A stretch of 41,259 nucleotides of DNA from UBA961 sp041191145 (GTDB taxonomy: Bacteria > Bacteroidota > Ignavibacteria > Kapaibacteriales > UBA961): contig JBEEPK010000013.1 in the NCBI GenBank assembly GCA_041191145.1, positions 1 to 41,259 on the forward strand, in the 5' to 3' direction. How positions within the stretch are numbered: position 1 is the first letter of the stretch; each line of letters begins with the position of its first letter. Shown in pieces: positions 1 through 8,075 of the stretch. Below the pieces are notes generated by a model. It did not search any database and was not told the origin of the DNA. It saw only the letters and a program-made list of their open reading frames with translations. The position numbers and the translations under genes are program-made.

Positions 1-826
1 CACATATAATGTGAACAAAATCATTTCACTTGGCACAATCACAAATCCCGATGGTGTGGATTTGGGCTTTGGTGAAACCAGAGCAATTGTTGGTTATCCA
101 TTCGCATCATTCTTCATCGTACGCTCAGCCGGTGTTGATCCTGAAACAGGTTTGCCTGTCTATTATCGCCCAACATCAAGCATTGGATCCGATGGTAAAG
201 CAGTACCAAACAATGGTTTGAATGGCAGACCATTGACCCTCGAAGAAGCACGCGATTCACTCGGAGTGCCTCTTGCATGGAATGCAACATGGCGCGTTCC
301 GACCGGAAAGAATTATCCAGATTTCTTTGGTGGAATTACCAATACATTCCGTTATGATAATTTTGATTTCACAACACAATTCGTGTATCAAATTGGAAAT
401 ACCATATATGATGATGCAGGTAAGAGACTTGTTGGAAATATGGGTTTCTCATGGAATCAAATGACAAAGACGCTTGATAGATGGACAGAGCCCGGACAAG
501 AGACAGATGTTCCAAGATTGACCCTCAAAGGCAATCGCGATATCAATACTGATCGTTTTATTTATAATGGTGATTTTCTCCGCTTAAGACAATTGACCAT
601 TGGTTATACATTGCCAAAATCAATGTCTGAAGGAATGGGTTTCTCAACATTCCGCATCTATCTCACAGGCATCAATCTTCTCACATTCACAAGTTTCCCC
701 GGTTGGGATCCTGAAGTTGTGAGAGATCACAGTGGTGATCAGCAAAGAAATGGCAATCAAGGTGTGACATATCTTACTCCACCACAAGCGCAGACAATCA
801 ATGTCGGCATCAATGTTGATTTCTAA
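1..826 (+). CDS. SusC/RagA-family TonB-dependent outer-membrane transporter, C-terminal fragment
   Basis: This is the C-terminal part of a SusC-like TonB-linked beta-barrel, which imports glycan oligomers across the outer membrane with its SusD lid. The frame is open to the left edge, so the GTG at 11 is not a true start; about 275 residues are visible of a family usually near 1000. Family hallmarks seen are the 'IVGYPFASFF' segment after the last plug/barrel linker, 'NGDFLRLRQLTIGYTLP', 'LTGINLLTFT', 'GWDPEV' and a C-terminus ending in Phe (…NVDF), as expected for a BAM-folded barrel. It lies 21 bases upstream of the SusD gene, so the two are co-transcribed. The alpha-glucan enzymes downstream suggest starch- or glycogen-type oligosaccharides as cargo; that specificity is inferred. 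Confidence 0.93.
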   Translation, partial: TYNVNKIISLGTITNPDGVDLGFGETRAIVGYPFASFFIVRSAGVDPETGLPVYYRPTSSIGSDGKAVPNNGLNGRPLTLEEARDSLGVPLAWNATWRVPTGKNYPDFFGGITNTFRYDNFDFTTQFVYQIGNTIYDDAGKRLVGNMGFSWNQMTKTLDRWTEPGQETDVPRLTLKGNRDINTDRFIYNGDFLRLRQLTIGYTLPKSMSEGMGFSTFRIYLTGINLLTFTSFPGWDPEVVRDHSGDQQRNGNQGVTYLTPPQAQTINVGINVDF

Positions 827-847
827 TCAAGTGAATAAGGAAAAATC

Positions 848-2212
848 ATGAATACATTTTTAAAGAAAGGATTGCTCACCATTGCACTTACAGGCATGCT
901 AATACTTAGCGCTTGCTCTGATGTATTGGATGTGCGCAATGAAGGTCAATTATCAACTGAAGCTGCATTGTCAGATGCACGTTCGGTGAATGTAGCAATG
1001 TCAGGGATATATGCGTCACTTCAAGGGACATTGGGCTCGGGAATACCCGCTTCCCCAACGGAAGCTTTGGCAGGTGATATTGTCTATGCCGGAAGTGATT
1101 ATGGTTACTTGGAGATTTGGGGACAAAATATGTCACTCTTCACTCCATCTTTCAGTAGCTTTTGGGATAATTCCTATCGAGGTATCAATGCAATCAATAA
1201 TGTGATTGTATCATTGCCGGACATCAAAGATTTGACAGATATACAGAAAAGTCAAATTGAAGGAGAATGTAAATTTCTTCGTGGTGTGATGATATTTGAA
1301 ATGCTTCGTATATGGGGTCATCAATATGGATTCAAAGCAGACAATTCACATCCTGGTGTGATTGTGAGAACAGCCCCGACACGCGGTACTGCTGGTTTGG
1401 CAATTGGTCGATCAACAGTTGAAGATTGCTATGCGCAAGTAATAGCGGATTTGAAATCTGCTGAATCACTCTTACCTGATGCAAAGCGCGATGGTTATGC
1501 AAACAAATCTGCCGCACTCGCATATTTGGCTAGAGTGTATTTCCAAAAGAATGATTTTACAAATGCTTATTCCTATGCAGATCAAATCGTGAAAAGTGGA
1601 AAATTTAGTTTGGCGACAACTCCTCGCGAAGTGTTTTACAAGGGTGGAAATCCTGAATCCATTTTCCAAATGGCATTAACCACGCAAACAAATTCGTTTG
1701 GTGCTATTCGCGGTATGTATCAAAAAACGGCCTTCGGTGAACCTCCCTTCACGGTATCCCCCGATTTTGCGGCTGCTTTGGATGCAAGTCCGAGTACAGA
1801 TCTACGAAAACAACAATATGTGAAGCAAGCAGGATCATTCAGATATTGCACAAAGTATGATACATTGATTGCCAATGTGAATATCATCCGTTATGCAGAA
1901 CTACTCTTCATCCATGCTGAAGCAGGACTCGAAATCGGTAGACCTGAATCCGAGGTTCTCGCTGATGTGAATCTCATTCGCAAAAGAGCGAATGTTCCCG
2001 AAGATAATTCTACTACTGGGAAAGCCGCACTTTTGGAACTCATTGGCAAAGAACGCAGACTTGAGATGTGCTTTGAAGGCGATAGATTTCATTATCTAAA
2101 GCGCATTAAGTCTTCTAATATCAGAGGATTAGCTTGGAATGACAATAAACTTTTAGCTAAAATCCCAAGCAGCGAGGTCTCCGGAAATCCTGGAATTGAG
2201 TTAAATCCGTAA
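848..2212 (+). CDS. SusD/RagB-family outer-membrane glycan-binding lipoprotein
   Basis: This 454-residue lipoprotein is the surface lid and glycan-binding partner of the SusC transporter just upstream. The N-terminus is a lipoprotein signal (hydrophobic stretch, then lipobox 'LSAC', Cys near residue 23). The SusD N-terminal region shows 'DVLDVRNEGQLS', 'AMSGIYASLQ', 'YRGINAINNVI' and 'GECKFLRGVMIFEMLRIWG'; the middle carries the TPR-like 'SAALAYLARVYFQKNDFTNAYSYAD', and the C-terminus has the typical 'RYAELLFIHAEAGLEIG', 'LIRKRANV' and 'IGKERRLEMCFEGDRFHYLKR' segments. It is slightly shorter than many SusDs (about 500). AAGGA precedes the ATG by a normal distance. The family is certain; the ligand is inferred from the neighbouring GH13 genes. 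Confidence 0.95.
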   Translation: MNTFLKKGLLTIALTGMLILSACSDVLDVRNEGQLSTEAALSDARSVNVAMSGIYASLQGTLGSGIPASPTEALAGDIVYAGSDYGYLEIWGQNMSLFTPSFSSFWDNSYRGINAINNVIVSLPDIKDLTDIQKSQIEGECKFLRGVMIFEMLRIWGHQYGFKADNSHPGVIVRTAPTRGTAGLAIGRSTVEDCYAQVIADLKSAESLLPDAKRDGYANKSAALAYLARVYFQKNDFTNAYSYADQIVKSGKFSLATTPREVFYKGGNPESIFQMALTTQTNSFGAIRGMYQKTAFGEPPFTVSPDFAAALDASPSTDLRKQQYVKQAGSFRYCTKYDTLIANVNIIRYAELLFIHAEAGLEIGRPESEVLADVNLIRKRANVPEDNSTTGKAALLELIGKERRLEMCFEGDRFHYLKRIKSSNIRGLAWNDNKLLAKIPSSEVSGNPGIELNP

Positions 2213-2221
2213 ACTATTTGG

Positions 2222-2250
2222 ATTCTGAAATTCATATTTCAGAATTGTTT
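2222..2250 (+). terminator. AT-rich hairpin after susD, possible weak terminator or processing site
   Basis: A perfect 10-bp inverted repeat (ATTCTGAAAT / ATTTCAGAAT, loop TCAT) begins 10 bases after the SusD stop and is followed by the T-rich but interrupted TGTTTGTT. It may attenuate transcription or stabilise the susCD mRNA end; the lack of a clean U-run makes termination uncertain. Confidence 0.4.
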
Positions 2251-2353
2251 GTTAAATTCGCATAATACTTGCAAGGTCATGGTAAACATGGCTTTACAAA
2301 TTTGAATAAGCTTCTCACAATTTTTTAATTTTTATTAATATCAAGGTGTTCAC

Positions 2354-3646
2354 ATGAAGAAATTCTTGACCCTTTTGGCAACAAGTGCTATTATTTCAGC
2401 ACCTGCATTCGCCCAAGTTGAAATCAATTATGCAAAAGAAGGTGGCGATACAAAATATGATGCCATCAAATTCTTTTCTGCAGATGGAAAGTATGCATCC
2501 AATAAAGAGATGAAAATGGTTGTCTTTACTGACAAGATGCACCCACTTCCAAGCGAAGTTACACCTGACGGCCCTGCATCTATGAATGGTGCCGCAAAGT
2601 GTATTGTACATTCAGGAGCTGGTACAGGTTTTTGGGCAAATATGGCCAAAGATGCAAATGGCGCAGGACAAAACTGGCGCGATGAAGCAGTAGGAATGAT
2701 GACAGGAGAGGCACCAAATGTGTTCTCATTAAATATGACTCCTACAACATATTATGGAACCGATGTCGTAACTCATTTTGGTATGGTTTTCAATGATGGT
2801 AAAGATGGCAAAGCTGAAGGTAAAGATGTTGGCTTAGCAGACTATAAACTCATTATTACAGGTGCTCCCAATAATGAGCCAAAAGAAATTCCTTATACAA
2901 AAGAAGGTGGAGACACCGGTTATGATGCCATCAAATTCTTTTCTGCAGATGGAAATTATGCTTCCAATAAAGAGATGAAAATGGTTGTCTTTACTGACAA
3001 GATGCACCCACTTCCAAGCGAAGTTACACCTGATGGTCCTGCATCTATGAATGGTGCTGCAAAGTGTATTGTACATTCAGGAGCTGGTACAGGTTTTTGG
3101 GCAAATATGGCAAAAGATGCAAATGGCGCAGGTCAAAACTGGCGCGATGAAGCAGTAGGAATGATGACAGGCGAGGCACCAAATGTGTTCTCATTGAATA
3201 TGACTCCTGCAACATATTATGGAACCGATGTCGTAACTCATTTTGGCATGGTATTCAATGATGGTAAAGATGGCAAAGCTGAAGGTAAAGATGTTGGCTT
3301 GGCAGACTATAAACTCATCATCACCGGCAATACAACTGCAGTTCGTGATGGTCAAGGAACAGCATATGATTTGAGCCCTGTTTTCCCAAATCCAACATCA
3401 AATACAGAAGTCTCCATGATTCGCTATCGTGTATTGAATAATGCACAGCCAATCGCAGTGAAAGTATTCGACATCCGTGGAAATCTTGTTCGCACACTTG
3501 TAAATGAGATGCAAGTTCCTGCAAATTATATGTTGTACTGGGACAAAACAGATGCAAATAATGCACCTGTTTCTTCCGGTTCATATATCTATACTATTGA
3601 ATCAGGAAACTATAGAACAACAGGCACAATCATCGTGAATAATTAA
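2354..3646 (+). CDS. secreted two-repeat protein in SusE position, with T9SS sorting domain
   Basis: This 430-residue protein has a Sec signal (residues 1-20, cleavage near 'AFA|Q'), two nearly identical modules of about 148 residues (roughly 23-171 and 178-326, period 155 residues) and a C-terminal FlgD-like/T9SS type A sorting domain (about 338-430: 'FPNPTSNTE', 'VFDIRGNLVRTLVN', 'SSGSYIYTIESG', ending 'GTIIVNN'). Each module has conserved 'EGGDTxYDAIKFFSADG', 'GTGFWANMAKDA' and 'HFGMVFNDGKDGKAEGKD'. The last motif resembles 'LTFVFRSANSTQEGKDAG' in the N-terminal module of the GH13 encoded next, so I infer a surface alpha-glucan-binding role like SusE/SusF. The position directly after susCD supports this. 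The module family is not one I can name firmly. A strong terminator follows. Confidence 0.8.
   Translation: MKKFLTLLATSAIISAPAFAQVEINYAKEGGDTKYDAIKFFSADGKYASNKEMKMVVFTDKMHPLPSEVTPDGPASMNGAAKCIVHSGAGTGFWANMAKDANGAGQNWRDEAVGMMTGEAPNVFSLNMTPTTYYGTDVVTHFGMVFNDGKDGKAEGKDVGLADYKLIITGAPNNEPKEIPYTKEGGDTGYDAIKFFSADGNYASNKEMKMVVFTDKMHPLPSEVTPDGPASMNGAAKCIVHSGAGTGFWANMAKDANGAGQNWRDEAVGMMTGEAPNVFSLNMTPATYYGTDVVTHFGMVFNDGKDGKAEGKDVGLADYKLIITGNTTAVRDGQGTAYDLSPVFPNPTSNTEVSMIRYRVLNNAQPIAVKVFDIRGNLVRTLVNEMQVPANYMLYWDKTDANNAPVSSGSYIYTIESGNYRTTGTIIVNN
2420..3329 (+). repeat. two tandem ~445-bp direct repeats, period 465 bp
   Basis: Bases 2420-2864 and 2885-3329 are near-identical at the DNA level; most differences are silent third-position changes (for example GGCGATACA/GGAGACACC and GCCGCAAAG/GCTGCAAAG). 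Long identical runs cover 'AAATTCTTTTCTGCAGATGG' and 'GACAAGATGCACCCACTTCC'. This indicates a recent in-frame duplication or ongoing homogenisation of one domain. Confidence 0.95.
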
Positions 3647-3667
3647 TTCCAAATTGTTGGAATTATT

Positions 3668-3702
3668 AAGCCCTCTTGGATTTTCCAAGAGGGCTTTTTT
3701 GT
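3668..3702 (+). terminator. strong Rho-independent terminator
   Basis: A 13-bp perfect stem (AAGCCCTCTTGGA / TCCAAGAGGGCTT) with a 3-base loop is followed by a T-run. It ends the susCD-repeat-protein transcript and separates it from the enzyme operon that begins at 3781. Confidence 0.92.
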
Positions 3703-3735
3703 TTCCACAAATGATGACAACTCCACTGGCTTTAG

Positions 3736-3743
3736 TAATTTTG
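3736..3743 (+). promoter_or_regulatory. candidate -7 box of the GH13 operon
   Basis: TAATTTTG matches the Bacteroidota -7 consensus TAnnTTTG and lies 37 bases before the GH13 start, just after the strong terminator. No clear -33 TTTG/TTG is seen at the right distance, so this call rests on one element and position. Confidence 0.4.
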
Positions 3744-3780
3744 TACTTAGCTATGTCATTCAATTCAATGGAAATAGATC

Positions 3781-6645
3781 ATGTTAAAGATATCTCTCGC
3801 AATTCTCGTTATTCTCTGTAGTGCTCACAGTATTTTTGCACAAGTCATTACATCCACACCAGCACTTCCGGATCCAAATGGAAGCGTGGAAATCATCTTT
3901 TATGCCGAAAGAGGGACGGCTGGTTTACGCGGATTCACAGGTGATGTTTATGCTCATACAGGAGTGATAACCAATCGTTCAACCGGACCTACAGATTGGA
4001 GATATGTAAAAACCAATTGGGGACAAAATACTCCCGAAACAAAGCTCACTCGTATTTCCACAGATCGCTGGCGCTTGACCATCCCAAATATTCGATCTTT
4101 TTATAATGTTCCTCAAAGCGAAGAAATTATCCAACTCACATTTGTCTTCAGAAGTGCAAATTCAACACAAGAAGGCAAAGATGCCGGAGCGAAAGATATC
4201 TATCTACCTGTTCTTAGACCAGGAGCAATTCCCTATTTCAAAAAGCCGACACAACAAACAGTCAATATTGAACAAGGTGAAGAACTAACCATTGAAGCAG
4301 GAGTGAACATTAATGGTACGGCCTTGAAATCTTATGCTCTTTTTGCCGATGATTCATTGCTAACAGATGTCGGCACAGATACAATAATTCGATATACATA
4401 TTCCAGCAATGAAGTAGGTACAAAGAATCTCACTCTCAAGACAACAGATATTGCAAATGTAATCAAGACATCAACTCTCAAAGTATTCATCTTTTCAAAG
4501 ACAGTTGAATCTCCATTACCTTCATCCATCAAAGAAGGCTTGAATTTCATTGATGATTCCTCTGTGACATTTTGTCTTTTCGCGCCATATCACAAAACAG
4601 TGCATATCATCGGAGATTTCAATGACTATGCTGTTCTTCCCGCTTATCAAATGAAGCGCATGACAATAGACAAAGACAGTGCATATTACTGGCTTACGAT
4701 TTCAGGATTACAAAAAGGCATTGAATATGGATATCAATATGTGATTGATGGTTCTATCATCGTGGCCGATCCATATGGAAAAAAAGTTCTCTCGGAATTC
4801 AATGATGATGAAATTATTTCCCAAAATCGATATCCCAATTTGAAGCGCTATCCCAAAGACAAAACTGATGAATTTCTCTCTGTCTTCACCATGCGTCCTG
4901 CGAGTCAAATAGAAGAGTTTCCATATCAATGGAAAAATGAATACAAAAGAATCCCTTCCAAAGATCTTGTTATCTATGAATTGCTCGTAAGAGATTTTAC
5001 GGATAGAAGAACATTCAGAGCTGTGATTGATTCCTTGGATTATCTCAAGAAGCTTGGCATCAATGCGATACAACTTATGCCTATCACAGAATTTGAAGGG
5101 AATATTTCTTGGGGTTATGATCCTGCTTTCCCTTTTGCAGTTGATAAATATTATGGCACTGAACTCGACTTGAAAGAACTCATCGACAAAGCCCATGGAA
5201 TGGGAATTGCAATGATTTTGGATGTCGTGCATAATCATTTGACAGGTGCCAATCCGCTCATCAGAATGTGGGCAGATGGAAAATATGGTCCACCATCAGC
5301 GAATAATCCCTATGCAAATGTGATTGCCAAACATCCATTCAATGTATTCAATGACATGAATCATGAAAGCATCGCATATCAGCGCTATATCGACAGATTC
5401 AATCAATATTGGCTAGAGGAATTCAAATTTGATGGATATAGATTCGATTTGTCCAAAGGTTTCACGCAAGTGGATTATGGAAATAATACAGCACGCTGGA
5501 GTTCTTATGATTCTTCGCGCGTCAGACTTCTAAAGCGCATGCATGACAAAATCAGAACCTATGATTCCAATGCATATTTGATATTGGAACATTTCGCTGA
5601 TGCGAGAGAAGAAAGAGAATTGACTGATCATGGATTCATGATTTGGCATAATATGAATCCAACTTCAGGTGAAGCAGTGATGGGCTGGATTTCGGGTCAA
5701 TCAGATAATGGAACATCACAAGTTTATTTCAAGAATCGATCACTCAATGTTCCGGCAAATGTTGCCTATATGGAAAGTCATGATGAGGAAAGACTTCTGA
5801 AGAAGAGTTTTTGTTATGGAAAATCTATAGGACTATATACTTCGAGAGACACAACTATCGCGCTTCAAAGAGCAGGTGCAAAGGCCGCAATGTTCTTCCC
5901 GGTACCGGGTCCACGCATGATTTGGCAATTCGGTGAGATTGGTTATGATGTCGGTTTACAATTAACTGAAACATGTATTGATAATGCATCCATACGACTC
6001 AGCGTGAAGCCACAACGATGGTCATATCGATCTGATGCAAGAAGACAAAGACTCTATGATACCTATTCCGCATTGATTGCGCTCAGAGCATATTCAACAT
6101 TCAATTCATTAGATACAAAGCTCACTTTTAAAGCTTCACGAACTGATACCATAAGAACAATTCTGTTTGAACATCCTGAAATGGATGCATATATCATTGC
6201 TAATTTCGACATGAAGCCAAGAACATTTTCCGTGAAGATGCCAAAATCAGGCATATATCATGATTATTTCACGAGTACATCAATTGAAATTCCTGCAAGT
6301 GGAAATTCACTGACTTTACAGCCCGGACAATTTCATGTCTTGACTTCCAAGCAACTCCCCAAGCCGAAAGTGCAGGCTTGGCCGATTACTTCGATTGATG
6401 AAATTGAAGATAATGTGAATACCATTATGCCTCATCCGATACTGTCCGGAGAACAAGGAAAGATTACCTTGAAGAATTCCTATGGAATGGGAAAAGTATA
6501 TGATATGAAAGGCATTCTCATAGAGATGAAGTCAATCAATGAGCAAAGCATTTCTATCGGACCATATCCTTCAGGTATGTATATGTTCATTCATTCCGAT
6601 GAAGCAGGAAACGTGATAGGCAAATATCCATTCATAATACAATGA
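3781..6645 (+). CDS. secreted GH13 alpha-amylase-family glycoside hydrolase, T9SS-sorted
   Basis: This 954-residue enzyme should cut alpha-1,4/1,6-glucans at the cell surface. Order: signal peptide (1-21, cleavage 'IFA|Q'); an N-terminal Bacteroidota-type module (about 22-150, 'FVFRSANSTQEGKDAG', DUF4961-like from memory); an Ig-like linker; a CBM48 module (about 248-340, 'FCLFAPYHKTVHIIGDFNDY'); the GH13 barrel; a C-terminal beta-domain; and a T9SS type A sorting domain (last ~75 residues, 'SIGPYPSGMYMFI'). The four GH13 regions are visible: D481-VVHNH, 'FDGYRFDLSKG' with nucleophile D556, 'LILEHFAD' with acid/base E603, and 'MESHDEER' with D668. CBM48 plus GH13 is typical of debranching/branching-like or neopullulanase-like members, so exact specificity is open. 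Its stop overlaps the next start (ATGA). Confidence 0.93.
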   Translation: MLKISLAILVILCSAHSIFAQVITSTPALPDPNGSVEIIFYAERGTAGLRGFTGDVYAHTGVITNRSTGPTDWRYVKTNWGQNTPETKLTRISTDRWRLTIPNIRSFYNVPQSEEIIQLTFVFRSANSTQEGKDAGAKDIYLPVLRPGAIPYFKKPTQQTVNIEQGEELTIEAGVNINGTALKSYALFADDSLLTDVGTDTIIRYTYSSNEVGTKNLTLKTTDIANVIKTSTLKVFIFSKTVESPLPSSIKEGLNFIDDSSVTFCLFAPYHKTVHIIGDFNDYAVLPAYQMKRMTIDKDSAYYWLTISGLQKGIEYGYQYVIDGSIIVADPYGKKVLSEFNDDEIISQNRYPNLKRYPKDKTDEFLSVFTMRPASQIEEFPYQWKNEYKRIPSKDLVIYELLVRDFTDRRTFRAVIDSLDYLKKLGINAIQLMPITEFEGNISWGYDPAFPFAVDKYYGTELDLKELIDKAHGMGIAMILDVVHNHLTGANPLIRMWADGKYGPPSANNPYANVIAKHPFNVFNDMNHESIAYQRYIDRFNQYWLEEFKFDGYRFDLSKGFTQVDYGNNTARWSSYDSSRVRLLKRMHDKIRTYDSNAYLILEHFADAREERELTDHGFMIWHNMNPTSGEAVMGWISGQSDNGTSQVYFKNRSLNVPANVAYMESHDEERLLKKSFCYGKSIGLYTSRDTTIALQRAGAKAAMFFPVPGPRMIWQFGEIGYDVGLQLTETCIDNASIRLSVKPQRWSYRSDARRQRLYDTYSALIALRAYSTFNSLDTKLTFKASRTDTIRTILFEHPEMDAYIIANFDMKPRTFSVKMPKSGIYHDYFTSTSIEIPASGNSLTLQPGQFHVLTSKQLPKPKVQAWPITSIDEIEDNVNTIMPHPILSGEQGKITLKNSYGMGKVYDMKGILIEMKSINEQSISIGPYPSGMYMFIHSDEAGNVIGKYPFIIQ

Positions 6646-8075
6646 GCTTCAAGATGCGCATATTCATTGCATTCTTAATGAGTGTCATAAGTCTCAAAGC
6701 AAATGAAATCGAGTCTTTCATTTCCTTATTGAATTCCAATGCAGATTCACTGATAAAGATGAAAGCAATTGATTCTTTCATGATTGTGAACAAGACATTT
6801 CCGATATCAATGGATACCAATTGCTATTTTCTATTTCGCGGAAAAGCCGATCGCATCATTGTAACGGGAGATCATACGCAATGGTCGCAAAAAGGCGATA
6901 CAATGAAGCGTTTTCCGGGAACTGATCTCCATTTGGTGAAGAAATCATTTCCTGCCGATGCTCGATTGGATTATAAATTGATTAATGGCACAAATTGGAT
7001 GTTAGATCCAAGAAATCCACTCACATGTCCCGGAGGATTCGGACCTAATTCTGAATTACGCATGCCGGCTTATCCCAATCAACCAGAGCTGATTGGCAAT
7101 ACTGATATTCCCAAAGGAACGATATTCGATACGACTTTTACATCAAAAGCATTGAATAACTCAAGAGCAATCAAGGTCTATCTTCCACCGGATTATTCCC
7201 CCACTGTACAATACCCCGTGATTCTCTTTCATGATGGCATTGATTATGTGAACCTTGCAAAAGCACCGGCGATCATTGACCGACTTATTGCTATGAACCG
7301 GATTCGACCAATCATTGCAGTATTTGTTCCGGCTGTGAATCGCACACCTGAATATGCCGGGAATTCCATAAATGCATTTTCATCATTCATCAATGAAGAA
7401 GTGATGTTATGGGTTGATACGCGATTTTCTACATCAAGAGAAGCAATTTGGCGTGCGGTTGCAGGCGCATCCAATGGAGGAAATATCGCATTATATTGTG
7501 CAATGAAATCACCACATATTTTTGGTAAAGTGGCAGCACAATCGAGTAATGTCATCAATTCGATCATGACCGGATATGATACGGATCCTAAACCAATTCA
7601 AACCTATATTGATATAGGTGCTTATGATATTCCACAACTCATTCCACTCGTGAAGCAATTCAGGCAAGTGCTCGAGAAAAGAAGTTATTGGTATATGTAT
7701 AAGCAAGTCAATGAAGGACATAGTTGGGGCAATTGGAGAGCCAATATGAATGAATATCTGGAATTCTTTTTTCCTCCTTTGCCATCATCGGTCAAATCAA
7801 ATCAGGAATCATTACCGCTTATCATGAATCTCAACTATATGTTGGACAGCTCATTGATACAATTGGATTTCGATCTCAGTACTCCTGTGAAAGGCCTGAC
7901 AATCATGCTCATGGATATTCAAGGGAAAATCCTCACTGAGTCACTATTGACTGCTCGCGAGCGTGGTCAGCAACATGAAACATTACTTCTTGGATCACAA
8001 ATCAGTTCTGGTGCCTATTTTCTGCAATTCAGAACTGATAAAACAATGTTCACTTATCCCGTGACATTCAAATGA
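6642..8075 (+). CDS. secreted esterase D/enterochelin-esterase-like alpha/beta hydrolase with CBM48-like N-domain
   Basis: This 477-residue protein has a short signal peptide (about 1-20), a CBM48-like N-terminal module (about 50-150, 'CYFLFRGKADRIIVTGDHTQW', 'YKLINGTNWMLDPRNP'), an alpha/beta-hydrolase domain of the PF00756 type (about 165-375) and a T9SS-like C-terminal domain ('LMDIQGKILTES', 'QISSGAYFLQFRT'). The nucleophile elbow 'GASNGGN' places Ser at 277, and 'EGHSWGNWR' gives catalytic His360; the acid is probably in 'DIGAYD'. The CBM48-hydrolase arrangement resembles feruloyl/acetyl-xylan esterase-like and IroE-like proteins in glycan loci. Encoded between two GH13 genes with ATGA overlaps on both sides, it may deacylate substituted glucans, but the substrate is not shown by the sequence. 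Confidence 0.87.
   Translation: MSFKMRIFIAFLMSVISLKANEIESFISLLNSNADSLIKMKAIDSFMIVNKTFPISMDTNCYFLFRGKADRIIVTGDHTQWSQKGDTMKRFPGTDLHLVKKSFPADARLDYKLINGTNWMLDPRNPLTCPGGFGPNSELRMPAYPNQPELIGNTDIPKGTIFDTTFTSKALNNSRAIKVYLPPDYSPTVQYPVILFHDGIDYVNLAKAPAIIDRLIAMNRIRPIIAVFVPAVNRTPEYAGNSINAFSSFINEEVMLWVDTRFSTSREAIWRAVAGASNGGNIALYCAMKSPHIFGKVAAQSSNVINSIMTGYDTDPKPIQTYIDIGAYDIPQLIPLVKQFRQVLEKRSYWYMYKQVNEGHSWGNWRANMNEYLEFFFPPLPSSVKSNQESLPLIMNLNYMLDSSLIQLDFDLSTPVKGLTIMLMDIQGKILTESLLTARERGQQHETLLLGSQISSGAYFLQFRTDKTMFTYPVTFK

Noticed and set aside
4708..5238. 176-codon minus-strand frame inside the first GH13 gene
   Set aside because: It lies fully opposite the catalytic domain with all GH13 motifs; no ribosome site, so it is a shadow frame.
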